Of a DNA stretch of 64,000 nucleotides, positions 9,906-23,325 are shown piece after piece; the stretch's first letter is position 1; the number at the start of each line of letters is the position of its first letter. The stretch is from Phalacrocorax aristotelis. Taxonomy: Eukaryota; Chordata; Aves; Suliformes; Phalacrocoracidae. The notes below the pieces were generated by a model. It saw only the letters and a list, made by a program, of their open reading frames with translations. It made no database searches and was not told the origin of the DNA. The position numbers and the translations under genes were made by a program. The stretch spans positions 61,473,918 to 61,537,917 of the forward strand of contig NC_134277.1 in assembly GCF_949628215.1 (NCBI RefSeq), read 5' to 3'.

Positions 9906-12900
9906 ATAATAGAGAAAAAAAGAAAATCATACTTTAAAATTTTACTGGTCAGGAAGAAAAGGGGAAGAGGGAAGTTCAGGGTACTCCTTGTGCTCTTAAG
10001 CCATATATAACCTTTTTTTTAACAATAAAGTTTTCTGATTGTATCAGGTCATACACAACGGGAAAATAGAAAATGGCACATTGGCTGTGCTGAGCAAAGG
10101 TACTAGTGTACTGATAAATGCAGAGTGGTTAATAACCCTGTCCAGCTGCACATAAGTAGTGGCATGTAGGTCAAGCATTGGTTAATAGGACCCAGAAACT
10201 GAAGCTTATCTATTATATAAGTAATAGATATGAAGGCATCTGGCACAAAAAAAAAAAAAGAAAGGACTTGAATACCTCCAGAAAGTGTCTTGGACTGCAC
10301 ACTCACTAGATGTCTCAAGATAAAACAGTGCTTATTGCTGGGCTCCCAAATGTCATGGTTTGTCTGCCAACATTGAAAGAGTGTGTCCAGCATAATAATG
10401 TTCAACTTGGATCTTTTTTTTTTTTTTTCTCTATGCCTACACAATATGATGTTTGCTCTTTGGCAACATCTGTAGAGAAGGGAAACAAGATGCATGGTTC
10501 TGGAAACACACTGGACTGGAGCTGTAATGGCTCTGTGTGTGTGTCAGCAGAAACACAGGCACAGACATTGCCCCCACTGCAACTTAGTACAAAATAAAAA
10601 CCAAACAACATCTCCTTCCCTAAACAGTCCAACAGAGTTAAGAGAGGGAATCTCAGTATGATCTTTCTACCTTTGTGGTCTGCTACGTGTGGCATTTGTA
10701 GGGAAAAGAAAAACCCAAGGGGTATTTTGAGGCTGAATTTGTCAGTTCTGTGGTGTTTCAGCAGTCATCTACTACAAGGAAGAGGAAATAAGGGGACATA
10801 CTTCCTCTCAGTTTTGAGATCCATTACAGTGCAGCTCATGCAGTTTATATTTTATGTTTGTTTTGATTATTTTTCTTTCTTTATTCCCTCTATTCTAGTG
10901 GAAGAGCCAGCTGGAACATAACTTATTTTCTGAGGTAGTCACTGATGTCTTATTATGGTATAATGGAGTTAATTCTGCTGTAGGAAACACAGGGAGAATT
11001 TTCCTTCAAGAGGTTGACCGCAGCCTGCCTGTATATTTTTGTGGCTTGCTGGTAAATTATCCCTTGGACAAAAACTCATAAAAGGCTTCCACAGAAGAGA
11101 TGCAGACAGTGTAGCAAACTTATCCTGAGGATGGATTGCTTTGACCCTTGCTGACAGTGATGGGAGTGCTGGCCATTTGTCATGCCTAATGCCCCTCTTC
11201 AGAAACTTTGCAAAACACATCTAGTCTTATAAATTGCTACTGAGCCTTCCAGCTCGCCAAGCAGCCACAAGGAAACAAAGTGCATGAAAAACAGAGCAGG
11301 CTCAGATTATTGCCTAAACCTGAAAGTTTCCCAGTGCAGCTGTTCTTGAGTGAGGGCATAAAAATGTTCAGAACATGTCTTTACAACTATATTTCAAGTG
11401 CTCATATTTCAGAAATGGCTTATGAGACTGCTCATAAATATAATTAATATGCGTTTTTGTTAGAAAACATACATGCAGATTGCAAGGCCTAAATAAGAAT
11501 TAGAAAAGGTTAAGAATACTGGGAAGAATTAAGAATGCAATTCAGAATAATAAGAAAGATATTTGCAACAGACACAAGATTTTTTTTTAAATCAAGCTAC
11601 TCTTTGAGAACATTTCCATTTTTATTGATTTTGATATTATGTCACTGATCTCAAAACCTTTATAGTCCGCAAAACTTATTTAGACATTAAGGGATGAAGG
11701 CAAATCCTCACACCTCTGAAATTAGTAATGCACAGATAACACTATGCTTCTCATAACAGTTTTATCTTTTGCTCAACTTCCTGGACCAGCCAGCAACTAC
11801 TGTTTCAAATTTTCTCCACAACATCTTTTACTATCACCTGGAAAACAGAAAGTGATGCAGAGGAACGAGCAGGGGAATGTTACCTTTCATAAATCTGTGC
11901 TATCCAATATCTACATAGCATAGTGTAAGCAATGTCATAACAAGTATGTAGCTTTTAAGAAAATCTTTTTCTTCCATCTTTAAGTTCTGTAACAAGTTGT
12001 GGGTTGAGCCAGAAAATAAGAAGATTGATATACTTCCTATGTTTCAAATAAAATCAGAGTTGAGTTTACAGTGTTTGTTTGGTCCAGATCTCAATTTTAC
12101 CACACCTTGGAACTAAAAGAAGAATCTACAGGAAACAAATAAATATTCTCGTTGCTTTTTCTCTGGAGACTTATTCAAGACTATCCAAGTAAGCATATGC
12201 TTACTATGCATATGCTGGACTATGCAACAAAATAGCTTATCTCCATATTTTGTTCTTTTGTTCAATGCCAGTAGGTAACCAGTGTCACAGAAACTTACGT
12301 AAGAGGATTCTTAAACAGAAAGGTTGTTGCAAGCAACAGATAATTGTGGCCAAGCTCCTGATGTTTTCTCTTCTGTTACAGAAAATAGCACAGGCATTTT
12401 TTTCTGTGCCAAAAAAGCAAAAGCTGGGCTTTGGAGAAGGCGAGCAGAAACCAGTTACTGTGCACTTCTCTATGTATGGATATTTTCTTTTAATTCTGTA
12501 CTAGCAGAAGCTGAGTAAATTTGGACAAAAATTTAAAAATAAGGAACAGCTGCCTTCAGGAACAGACCGTGCTCTTATGCATATGGTAGCAGCATGCTCT
12601 TAAAACACAAGAAAACACAAGGAGCATGTTTTCAGATTGGTACAGTCAAGTAGCAATATGCGGAAGTTTCATGCTGAGCTGCAATCCATTGCACTTTAGT
12701 CAGTGTTAACAATATGTTTTTCTTGAGCTCAGCTTCCTCCTGCAAAAGGTTGACTGAGAGGGCTGTAGAGTTTGTGGTAAGTTTGGCAGTGCTTGCCTGA
12801 TACACCAGACCATTTTGGAATATCCTGCCAGGAAATGCAGCATTTTGGTTTGGATCAGAGGCAGACTATGAATAACCTGCCAAGAATACAAAGCAAGCAG

Positions 12901-13318
12901 GGAGCAGCTTTCTCAAAGTATCTTGAAATTATCAAGGTAGGACTCTTTTCTGGGAATTGGAGTATCCTGGAAGAAGATTTGATAAGGGAGTGTGAAGATT
13001 GGAGGCAGAGGCGAAAAAATTATTTGCAGCACTGATTGTACTGCCATAAACAGCTCATAAGTTTTTTTGGGGGAATATTTATTTGATGTGCTATCAAAAA
13101 TGGAAATTTCTTTAGCAGCCTTGGTCCAGTGATAAAGAAAACACAGATATCTCTTTGAAATGAGCAGGATGGTATATTTTTGTCCTGTAAGGATGACATA
13201 CATTGTTTTGATACAGCTGTAATTCAAGAGACAAAAAACCAAAGTCACTGAAACTGTATTTCAAGCCCCTGTGTGTGTGAAACAAAAAAAAAAAACCAAC
13301 AACAACAAACCCCAAACC

Positions 13319-13350
13319 AAAAGTTTTGATATATAAAAGTTTTGATATAT
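13319..13350. repeat. Perfect 16-bp tandem duplication
   Basis: The unit AAAAGTTTTGATATAT occurs twice in direct succession without mismatch. It follows an A-rich and CAA-rich tract (13283-13318). Confidence 0.9.
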
Positions 13351-15781
13351 ATACTTATAGAATTTGTGCACATGTTTATCGATCTTTTATTCAGGTCTAT
13401 GCCATCATTCCACATCATACTGTCAAACGAGAGCATCTGTGGCAAGCTTTGTGCATGTGGCAAAAGCTCAATGTAGGTTTGTGTGTACAGTAAAGAGGGG
13501 AGCACATCTCTGACACTGGAGGCTCCTATGTTCTGCTTTGAATTATCTTAGTCTTTTCTATAAATTGAAAGAAATACAAGACTCTAATTTACACAAAATT
13601 AACAGTTCAAACTTATTCTGATGGCCAGAAATAGCTGGGATTCAAAGTTGATGCTCTCTTCACCTGCTAAACTGTCCATGCTTCATGACACAGAGTACAG
13701 CAGAGAACAGGGTTTGTTCCTGCTGTTTAGGGAACTTTCTTCTGCTAATCCAGTGAAGTCAGCAAAACAAACTTTCTGCCTATTTTTTGTTATTTCAGCT
13801 TTAAAGCAGATGAATCAGGAAGAAGCACACAGCATTTGGTCCACTGTTTCCTGGAACTCTTCATAATCTGTGCTTTTTTTAAGCAGATCGCTCCTAGATA
13901 TATTTTATTAGCACGTAGTACTGCTCTGTAGAATCCACGTGTAGCCAGCCTGTAAAATGCAGCTGCTAATCATGGGTTAATGTAGTAGTGCTGGCAGGGC
14001 CCCAGTGGATTCCTTCATGTGATTCACTAATAACAATCCTCCCTACACCAAACAGACATGCTGGAATGCATTATGCAGGTGCCATTCACTGGAAAGATGC
14101 TTTGCATATAATGAACCCCATTTTCCAGGCCAGAGGTTGAGAGAAAGTTATTTAGTATTCACAAGAAAATATATTTAAGTGATATGTGAACTCTATTGAC
14201 TACACTGTGCAAGAAGGAAGATAAAAATTTAATACAATGCTATGTAGAATTTCCCTTCTTTTTCTTCTGTTCCTCTTTCCTTTCCATAACCTCTTTTTTG
14301 AGTGAATAGGTATTGCCAGTGTCTGCTTGGCTTGTGCTGTCATAGTAGATTAGTAATGCCAAAGAATTACACTTGTTATCTTTTTCCTTCTATTGAAGCA
14401 TATGCTGAATACAAAGATGCAAGACCTGCATCCCAAGGGAATGGGTAGGACATGGAAGAAATTAATTTTGCTTGATGATTCTGTGTGTTGGCCTGCACCA
14501 GGTGTAACTCCAAACTGAGTGAAAAATGCCACGTAGTTTTGCATATATTTCTTCCATCATTGTTAATCTGTAAGTGAAATGCTCCCCTGACTTTTTTTTT
14601 TTCATTTTTAAAATTTTTCTAACTCTCCAAAGCTAGTATGATAAAGATTGGGATCCCCTATCCTGTCTCATATATCACTTTTCACTGGGTTTGATCCAGG
14701 AACATTACTGTCTCCCTGGCTCTTGTCAGAAGACAAAACATTCTTCATACTGTGAGACTTACAGTTTGGGCACACTGCTCCATATTTTCTATGTGATAGA
14801 CTGTTACCTTAAGGATCATGTGTCTGAAGAAATGAAGATGATATGGTATCTTGACTAGGAAATTAGATTAAAACTTTTCCTAATTTCTTCATTGTAAAAG
14901 ACAATATTTTCTTTTTTTTTTTTAAGTGAAAAACTCCACCCTTGCCATAAGGATTTGCCCACTAAACTCACTCCAAGCATATAGAGTGTGAACAGAGTGT
15001 TTCTGAAGCTTAAACTGAATGTGACCAAGCTGAGGGCTTGAGGGAAAAAAAATCTCTGTCTGCTGATGAATTTGGCTCTGTGGTGCTTCCAATATTTGCA
15101 AATGCATACTCTTAGTTCCTTCTGACTGTGTTTGTGTTTGAGTTAAATTGAGTTGGTCTAGCTTCCACTCTGGAACCGCTGACCATAGTATACACTGGAA
15201 CAAATCCCTCTCTGTGTAGCCACACAGATTTCTGTTGTCTACTATCAAGGTGCAAACTACACTGTTAACAGCAGCATGCCATTTATTACAGATACCATTT
15301 TAGTTTAGGTTAATCTTCCCACTAGTCCAGTGAAGACAAGCTCAGTAGCCTTGATGCTGCAAATCAGCAGGAAATGCAACGTTGTAATGCCCCAGGACAA
15401 ATCCGAATCAAACACACACATACGCGCCCCCACCAAGGGAACAGCCCGCAACACACAACCCCTTAACCTCTACATGTGCTGTGAAGAATAAACCCCAAGG
15501 TCAGAGAGATCTTATAGTGCCTTTGATCCTGCAGAATGTGATGACTGCTGCTAATCAGTGTGGGGGCAAATGACATCTGTTCTATTAGCCAACAAGAAGC
15601 AAGTTGTTTATGTCCTTAGAAATAAAGGAAGCATGTAGCCTTATGTCTAGGACAAAATAAAACTTCAAACAAAAATGGACATTTACAAAATACCCAGAAA
15701 TAGTACTAATGATATCTACTCGAACAAAATTCTGTCCCTGGATCACAATGGAGAAGAAGTTGCAATATAGCTGGAGGTATT

Positions 15782-15815
15782 GGGGGCGGGGGGGTGGTGG
15801 TGGTGGGGGGGTGGT
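15782..15815. repeat. G-rich (GGT/GGGG) tract
   Basis: The + strand reads GGGGGCGGGGGGG followed by TGG repeats and another seven-G run. It has at least three long G tracts plus GG pairs, so it can plausibly form a G-quadruplex. It lies far from the gene (about 17 kb upstream of the ADCY1 exon). Confidence 0.85.
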
Positions 15816-18800
15816 GTAAAATGAGCTGATTGAGAAAAATTAAAGAAACACTTTTAGACAGGATAATGGAGCAAGCAGGAAAGCTCTGGAAAGCTAGAGG
15901 TAAGTAAGTAAGATAAGTAAGAGACTGATTAGAAGCTTTCACCTCTATTACCAGAGAAGTTACCCACCTTTGGTTACTCAGCCTGCTTCCATCTTGTGCT
16001 GGACTTGTGGATACCTGATCTCAAATTGCTTTGCAGTAATTCTTTTCCAAGATCTACAGCAGCAACCCTTCAGCCTGAACAAACTTTGTCCTTAGACATT
16101 TGCAGGCACTCCCAAATAGCCTGTCCACAGTTTTCCTCTGTTTACATCTTACAGGAAAAATACAGCATAAGTATGTAAGGCTATAGACACAGCCCGCCTG
16201 AGAAATTATCCATAATCTGAACATAGAAAGGATTTGAAAAAAAAAACAACAAAAAACACCACCCATAAGGATACAGAGAAAAGCAGTGGTGCAACTGCAA
16301 CTCCCAGCTTTTTTTTTTTAATGCCAACTGCACTGTCTCCCACAGTTATGGAATTTCACAAAGGAATTTCATATGTCTCACCACCTCAAGGGATAGGAAA
16401 TTAAATGCTCATGTAAGACTGGAAGAAAAGGAAGCCCCTGTGAATCTGTTGTGGAAGGAGGCCACCAGTTGCCGTCAGAAGAGAACTCATAAATTTTTGG
16501 CCTTGTCACCTCGTGATTTTCTGATCATCCTTTTTAGAGATGAGCTATAGGATATTTTACTGATCTCTTTCAACGTGGTGGTCAACTCTGCATCATCAGA
16601 TGACACCATCAACACCTGTAGCTATGTCAGTAGGCAGTTAATTGAAATTTTGTGCAGAGTCTTCTGTTGTTTCAGGCTGTGTTTAAATATTACAGATGTG
16701 GGACAAGATGCGTATCTCTGCTCTGATGAGATTTGGTAAGCAAAATGGGTACCTTTTTAAGATTCAGAAGTTGAATTTTTTATTAATGAAAATGAAGACA
16801 GAACAGAAGTTTTGACATCCAAATTTGGACTGCAATAATTTGATTCTTCCCTGATGTCACTGACTCATTTTAAAGGTCCATTTGCTTGCTTTCCTACAAG
16901 ATAGACCATTACAATTATAGAGATCATAACATTCTGAATGTATTTCACTTTTATTGACTTGCTTTAGAAACTATAAAGCAGAGGCTGTGCCAGATTTTCA
17001 ACAGAGATATGTGCCAGCCAGTGTAAATGCATGAATGAGGTAGTCATGTAAGTGAGTCAAAATGGCCATTGCCATATAATTTTTGCTGTCTATACTGTAA
17101 CTCCAGGAGCTGCACCTTGGCAAGTTGCTTTCAGTAGTGTGGGCATGTTAGTCTATTGATTTTCTTCTGAAAGCAAAGCTTGCTTCTGATTGTAATGCTA
17201 CTTCTTTGCAAACAGATGCAGGTTTAATGCATTTGAGATTCGGGTTTAATGAAGTCTCATCTAGCCAATTTACTACATGGTCATGTATCAGCCAATTAAG
17301 ACCACCTTTCTTGTTTGGCTTAGCATCTTAATGGAAGTTGCTAAGGAAGAGAGTCTGGGTGCAAAATCATGGCACCTTGGCAAGTAGCAGAACTCTCCTG
17401 GTCTTCAGCAGGACCAGCACAACACTCCAGCTATTGTATTGTGAGCAGACAAAACATTCAAAGCATCATCAAAGTTAAATAGTTGTGAGTGGAGGAAAGA
17501 ATACTTAATTCTCCAGTTCACCAGCCAACGTGTGTAGGAGGGAGAAGGAAAGGAAGACAAGGAAAAAAGTGTCTGGGGATTGCTGAACAATGTTGGTCTT
17601 AAAAAGAATCATAAATAGAGGAGGTAAAATTTTAGAAGGGAATATATGTTGATTCTGAGAAATGCATAAAGAATAATCCAACCAATATGTCAACTCTTAA
17701 TTATATGATACATCCAATTATAGATAAAAATAATAGCATAATGATATTTGTGCCAAAGGAAAAAAAAGCTGCTGTTTTGAATAGAGGCTGCTTTGTTGTC
17801 AGAAGTTTTGGAGATGAACTAGTAATAGGCATGGACACATCCCTGTGATAGTTTTAATGTAATTCTATGCACATACAAAAAGTGAAGCTGGTAATAAAAA
17901 GATGATTTATAAATATCAATGAGTGCATTTTAAGAATTGTCATTATATCAGAGTCAAACAAGTGTCCCAAGATCAAAGGTCTCTAATTTTTCCTGCCTTA
18001 CACTGAATAGCTTATAGTACCTTTGTGAAAGCACACAGTAATAGTAAGCATAAATCATGTTGCACATTATTATACTCGTCTGTGATAACATCCCAGCACA
18101 GATCTACACCCCTTTCTCTGTGTTACCCTACCTATAAACATAGTTTCTACATTGCTGCTTCTGGCAAAGGTATGGGTGTGTATGAATTAATAGGAATAGG
18201 AAGCATCAAGAAAGCTAGATTGAATTAGATATGCAAGCTGAGATATGGGGGTGAGGGTCTGTTCCAGCAGTCTGAAATTGTGATGGTTTTTATATTGCAG
18301 GAATGTGAAGAAAGATCAGGCAGTGACCAGCCACTACCTGTGAAATCAGAGATGAATTTAAAAAATCCTGTCCCTGTTTCTAAAACTTAAATTTAGAAGC
18401 AAATTTCTCCCTCAGTATAAATTAAATAAATTCCCTGTGTCAGGTGCCCTGAGGGACAGGATTGCAACATTTCTTTTATTCACAGGTTTTCCAGCATTTA
18501 ACAGGTGCTATTGGGAAAGTCATTCCCCCTCTCAGTGTCTTTGTTTATCTATATTAGGAAGAGATATGTTTACTTTTCAAAACACTGTATCCTTATGAGA
18601 ATTATAAGATATTTTCCAATTTGGTCCTGTCTTCTTAAGGGAAGTTTCAAAGGAAGAAAGTCCAAGTGCAAAAGCATGACAATTAAAAGAATACAAGAAT
18701 AAGAAATTCTTCCATTATAAGAATAAAGAGCAAAGTAGTGGTATTGACAGTGTTTCTAAAAACTTCTGTGCTTTTTTTAGTTTCCTGTACTACTGTTTCT

Positions 18801-20928
18801 CCAGTGTATGAAGAATACCAAGTTCTCTAAAACTTTCTTTCCTCAGTCACGTGGCAAATGACTACAATGAAACTAGAATTTACTGGAAGATATTATTCAG
18901 TGTGAATTTGTATGGCAAATCTCACTTTTGCTTATTCAGTCATACTAGCCCAAGTTTTTCATCCATTTTACTGTCAGTACTTGACTCTAAACAGCAGAGA
19001 CATGGAAAAAAGGAAAGTAGGTTATCCGAAATCCCTTTTTCTTTTTTTTTTTACAAAACCAGTGTTTTAACTGAATATCCCTTTAGACACATATTAGCTG
19101 TTGCAAACTGATAATGGGCAATTTAAGCTGGAAATACTGTCGGAACATTTAGATGGCATTTTTTAAAGTCCATTAAAGACACTATGACCTAAGCCTATGC
19201 TAGCCAATTGCTCACATCTGTCTTTATATTCATGCTTTTCATTATATGTGACAAGATTTAGAAACAGTGTCTGCTGCCATTAGGCTCTGGAGCATTGCTT
19301 CACCAACTATAACACAAAGAGCATGTTGCTGGTTTTTATTTTCTTTTTTCTTCCTTTACGGTCTATTATTTTGTAGGACAACATCCTGCAAAGAAAAGTA
19401 AACTGCTATACTGGGGCCCAACCCAGGCTCCACAAACTCAAATTCAGTGAAAACTCAATGCACTTAATTGTGATTTATATCTGCTAACGTCCATCTGTTA
19501 CATTTTTTCCTGATGAGAAACACCTTTTTAAAACACAGTTGCCTTAGATAATATGTAGTAAAGTAGTTGGCTTTGCTTCACTAACTGGAAGACTTAAATT
19601 ATTTTATCACATGTTTAGCTTGTTTACTTCTTTTAGCAAATATAGCCAAACCTTTGTGCATATTCATGACACCTTTTCTGGTTGGTTTCTGTATTCGCTA
19701 CCTTTGCAGTGAGTGTTTCCTACTTCTTCAATGTCCAAACACAGTGATTTTTAAATGAGTAACGCACACATTCACACCTGTGAAATATCAGTTGGTAATA
19801 CCTGTTTCTATGTGTGGGTATGATGTGTTGCATCATATCCACAATATGAATGGTTTCTATAAGAGGGGAAAGAAGAAAAAGCACCAGTATGCACCAACTA
19901 TTTAGCCACAATTACCAAATTATGATTGGGCATATCAAGGAGATTTTGAAAGTGAAAATGTCTCTGCTTTGATCTGCAGGTGAACTTTGAGCCCTGAGCA
20001 CACTGCCTGTCTTTTCCTTGAGTCAGTGAGAAGGTGTGGTAGAAGATTCAAGCTGTTTAGAAGTTAGACAAGAAAACCCTGTTACGAAGTACGAGTGCTG
20101 TATCAACAGGAATTCCACCCTTTCTCTGCCTTGAGCTAGTTGTTTGTTGCCATGTATCCATTGTATATTTTAAATGGATAGCAGTTGCAGTGCCTTAAAG
20201 TGGATCACAGAAAGGACAATATGCTTTCACCTGGACTTAGAAAATCTACAAATGAACGCACAAATAGATTAGTGTAAGCAATGAAATAGCCAGGTGGGAG
20301 TTTAACGGGCCATTAAAATAAACCTTTAGGCCCAAAACCCAGCTACAAGAAACAGATGCAAGCTTCAGCAATTCACAAATGATAAGCACAGCATTTAGCA
20401 ACTCCATCACACATAAGGTTGTTCCTCTGGCAAAAGCTCCAACAGACTATTCTAGTTCCCTGCAGGAGACAGCAATGATACCAAAGCAATTGGAAGGATA
20501 GAAAAAGGGCTTTGCTCCATTTATTGACATATTATATTTTTGTGATTAAAAAGAATTTTCAGTTCCTGTCCAAGGCTATATGGAGTTGGGTGTCCAATAA
20601 ATGGAAACACCTAAAGAGGTAACTGAAAGGCTCCTCAACTCATGTTCTCTATTCTTGTCTCAGGAAAAATTATATTTTACAATTAATCCATCCAGATTAA
20701 ATTTACAAATACACACAAAAAAAGGAAGAGCAAGGTCTAATACTGAACTCTATTTTAGACAAATAGAAAAGGAAGTTCTTTTGGAGTAATCTACTTCACT
20801 GATTGTTTCTATGCATATTTTACAATTCTGCCATGGTTCAGTATCCCAGGTATGCCTATTGTTCTCACCCTTGGATACAGGGTACTGAATTTGATATCGT
20901 CTTTTCTGATTAGAATCATCACCTGGAA

Positions 20929-21060
20929 CATAGAATCACAAAAACAGAGAATGGCTTGGGTTGGAAGGGACCTTCAAAGAACATCTAATCCCCCTGCCAC
21001 GTTCAGGAACGTTTTTCCCTAGATCAGGTTGATCAAAGCCATGTCCAAAACCACATCTTG
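20929..21060 (-). mobile_element. CR1 3'-end fragment
   Basis: The + strand shows the reverse complement of a CR1 3' end: CATAGAATCACA, then GGCTTGGGTTGGAAGGGACC, CATCTAATCCCCCTGCCA, and AGATCAGGTTGATCAAAGCC. Only the last 130 or so bases of the element are present. This is the common severe 5' truncation of CR1. Confidence 0.85.
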
Positions 21061-22594
21061 GTAGCAGTCTCCTGGGAGATGTGGCATGTATGTATTCTCA
21101 CATAAACTGTGTTTACACTGTAGGAGAAAAAAACTTGTCCCAAACTAGAAGTGACTAAGCTGATCTAGTCAAATTATGTTAAAAATTCAGCAATGAAAAT
21201 ATGTCTTAGGTTTTTATTCTAAATATCTCTAAACCTGTGTTTAACCTGCTGACTCAAACTAAATCCCAGTGTCTCATCTTCACTGATATTTTAACCAAGT
21301 TTATCTAGATGATCACATAGCTTTTCCCAGTTTTTAATGACCTACTAGAATACCCCTAGCCTACACCGTAGGTCTGCCAGCTTTTAAATATTTATGACAA
21401 TAAAAGCAGCTGAATTGCTTTGTATTATGACAGGCATAATAGCTTGTACTCATTACCATAAATGTATGCATAAAACTCCTTAGGTTAAAAAAAGTTCCCC
21501 TTGATGATAAATAGGTTTTGAAAATCTGTTCAAAAGTCAGGTTGATCCATTTAAAACACTGAAATTTTAGAAGGGCATTTGATCTACTGTGTGTAATTGA
21601 AATACTATATAAAGTGAAGAGAAGCATTAAATGAAAAGGTGTCTGTGAAGAGTTTAACTGAAATCGTAAGGGCATAATAATATGAGACACACAAGGATGC
21701 TACTGAACCAAAACAAATGCTGTTCAGATATAGTGGATAAATACTATCTCATGCTGTTCACATTTCCTTTCTTTTAATAGTTTTGTAGTTTAATCATGAG
21801 AATGGTTAAAGATGGGGGGAAAATAATATTGCAAATCTGCATGTTCCATAAATCACAATATATTTAAAAGAGAAAATAATATTCACTTCTGTGTAAAATG
21901 CAAAGGCTACAAAATCAGATCACTGCACATGATAGATTTTGAAAGCTATGCTATGAAATAATTTCCAGGAAGAATACTTCAAAGTTTGTGGAGAAGGTGG
22001 TCAGCTTCAGACAGTGCACAATTTTCTTATTTCTCTACTCATGAACACAGAGTTTCACACTCTGGGTCAGATCTTATGAGTGATCTAAGAACCTAAACAC
22101 AAATTGCAGTCCTCAGATATCCCATTCAACTGCTGCATAAAACTGGAATGTTAAAATAATGTTTCCATACCTCTTTTCTCTTGGCAGATTATTTAGGGAC
22201 CTGGGGTTTTCACCTGTTTTCTCAGAACTATGCCAGTTTTGTCAGAGTTGCAGGTTTTTCTCTGTCATCCAAGTCTTGGGATTGCCCAGCTAACATCTTT
22301 AAAGTAACTGTTCCTTTAGTTGTTCTGTAATCACATGAGAAGCTTGTAATACACCTGCAGGATCAGGTGTATTAGAAAATGCACTTACACTTTTGTATTT
22401 TGCAATCATTAGATATTTTTCTTAGGACAGATCTTATATTGTCCAATCTCCTTTTTCTCTGACAGACTGAATAATTTTTACTTTCCTTTTTTAACACAAT
22501 GTAGAAAATGGAGGAGACACTTCCTGCACATAAAATAGCCTGCCATTTGGAGAGGGATTGCACCAGAAGGGCTTGCAGACCCTCCCCACATATA
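21061..22594. other. No gene recognised
   Basis: AT-rich non-coding sequence. The only notable structure is a perfect hairpin at 22347-22374, listed separately. Confidence 0.6.
22347..22374. repeat. Inverted repeat: 11-bp perfect stem, 6-nt loop
   Basis: TAATACACCTG and CAGGTGTATTA are exact reverse complements separated by CAGGAT. Each arm contains a CACCTG-type E-box (22352-22357 and 22364-22369). Confidence 0.85.
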
Positions 22595-23325
22595 TCACAG
22601 AATTGCAGCACCACAGAAGGGTTGGAAGGGAACTCTGGAGATCTAGTCCAACCCCTCTGCTCAAGCAGGACCACCTAGAGCTGGTTACCCAGGACCATGT
22701 CTTTGTGACTTTTTAATATCTCTAGGGATGGCAACCCCACATCCTCCCCAGGCAACCTGTGACAGTGCTCAGTCACCCTCACAGTAAAAAAGTGTTTCCT
22801 GATGTTCAGAGAGAACCTTCTGTGTTTGCTTTTATGCCCATTGCCTCTGGTCTTGTCACTGAGCAACAGTGAAAAGAACCTGGCTCCATCCTCTTTGCAC
22901 CCTCCCTTCAGGTATTTATAGACATTGATGAGATCCCCCTGAGCCTTCTGTTCTCCAGGCTAAACAGTCACAGATGTCTCAGCCTTTCCTCACAGGAGAG
23001 TTCTCCAGTCCCCTAAGCATCTTTGTGACCCTTTGCTGGTCTTTCTTCAACATGTCCATGCCTCCATTGGACTGAGAGGCCCAGAACTGGACACAGTTCT
23101 CCAGATGTGGCCTCACCAGTGCTGAGCAGAGGAAAAGGATCATTGCCCTTGACCTGCTGGCAGGATGTCTCCTAGGGCATATCACTGGATACCATTAACT
23201 TTCTTCACCATAAGCCCACATTAATGGCTTACGCTAAGCTTGGTGGCCACCAGGACCCCCAGGTCCATTTCTGCAAAGCTACTTTCCAACTGGGTAGCTC
23301 CCAGCATATACTGGTGCATGAGATG
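22595..23325 (-). mobile_element. CR1 LINE fragment (ORF2 C-terminus and 3' end)
   Basis: Minus-strand translation shows the CR1 ORF2 C-terminal region: a DLGVLV-like stretch at the 23.3 kb end, VRPHLENCVQFWA, QQRVTKMLRGLEN, DKTRGNGHK, FSLNIRKHFFTVRVTEH, and RLPGEDVGLPSLE. The 3' end with GGTTGGACTAGATCTCCAGAG-like sequence lies at the low coordinate. Frames are broken in several places and the 5' edge fades near 23325. Old, dead copy. Confidence 0.88.

Larger units (their letters stand above)
9906..20928. other. Non-coding upstream DNA; only simple repeats seen
   Basis: About 11 kb without a recognisable gene. Minor elements are an A-run (10247-10260), a T-run (10416-10429), a 12-bp palindrome AAGCATATGCTT (12191-12202), an A/CAA-rich tract with a tandem repeat (13283-13350), a T-run near 14592, and a G-rich tract (15782-15815). 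Open frames are short and match nothing known to me. Confidence 0.6.

Noticed and set aside
12191..12202. 12-bp palindrome AAGCATATGCTT
   Set aside because: Short AT-rich palindromes of this size are expected by chance in 64 kb.
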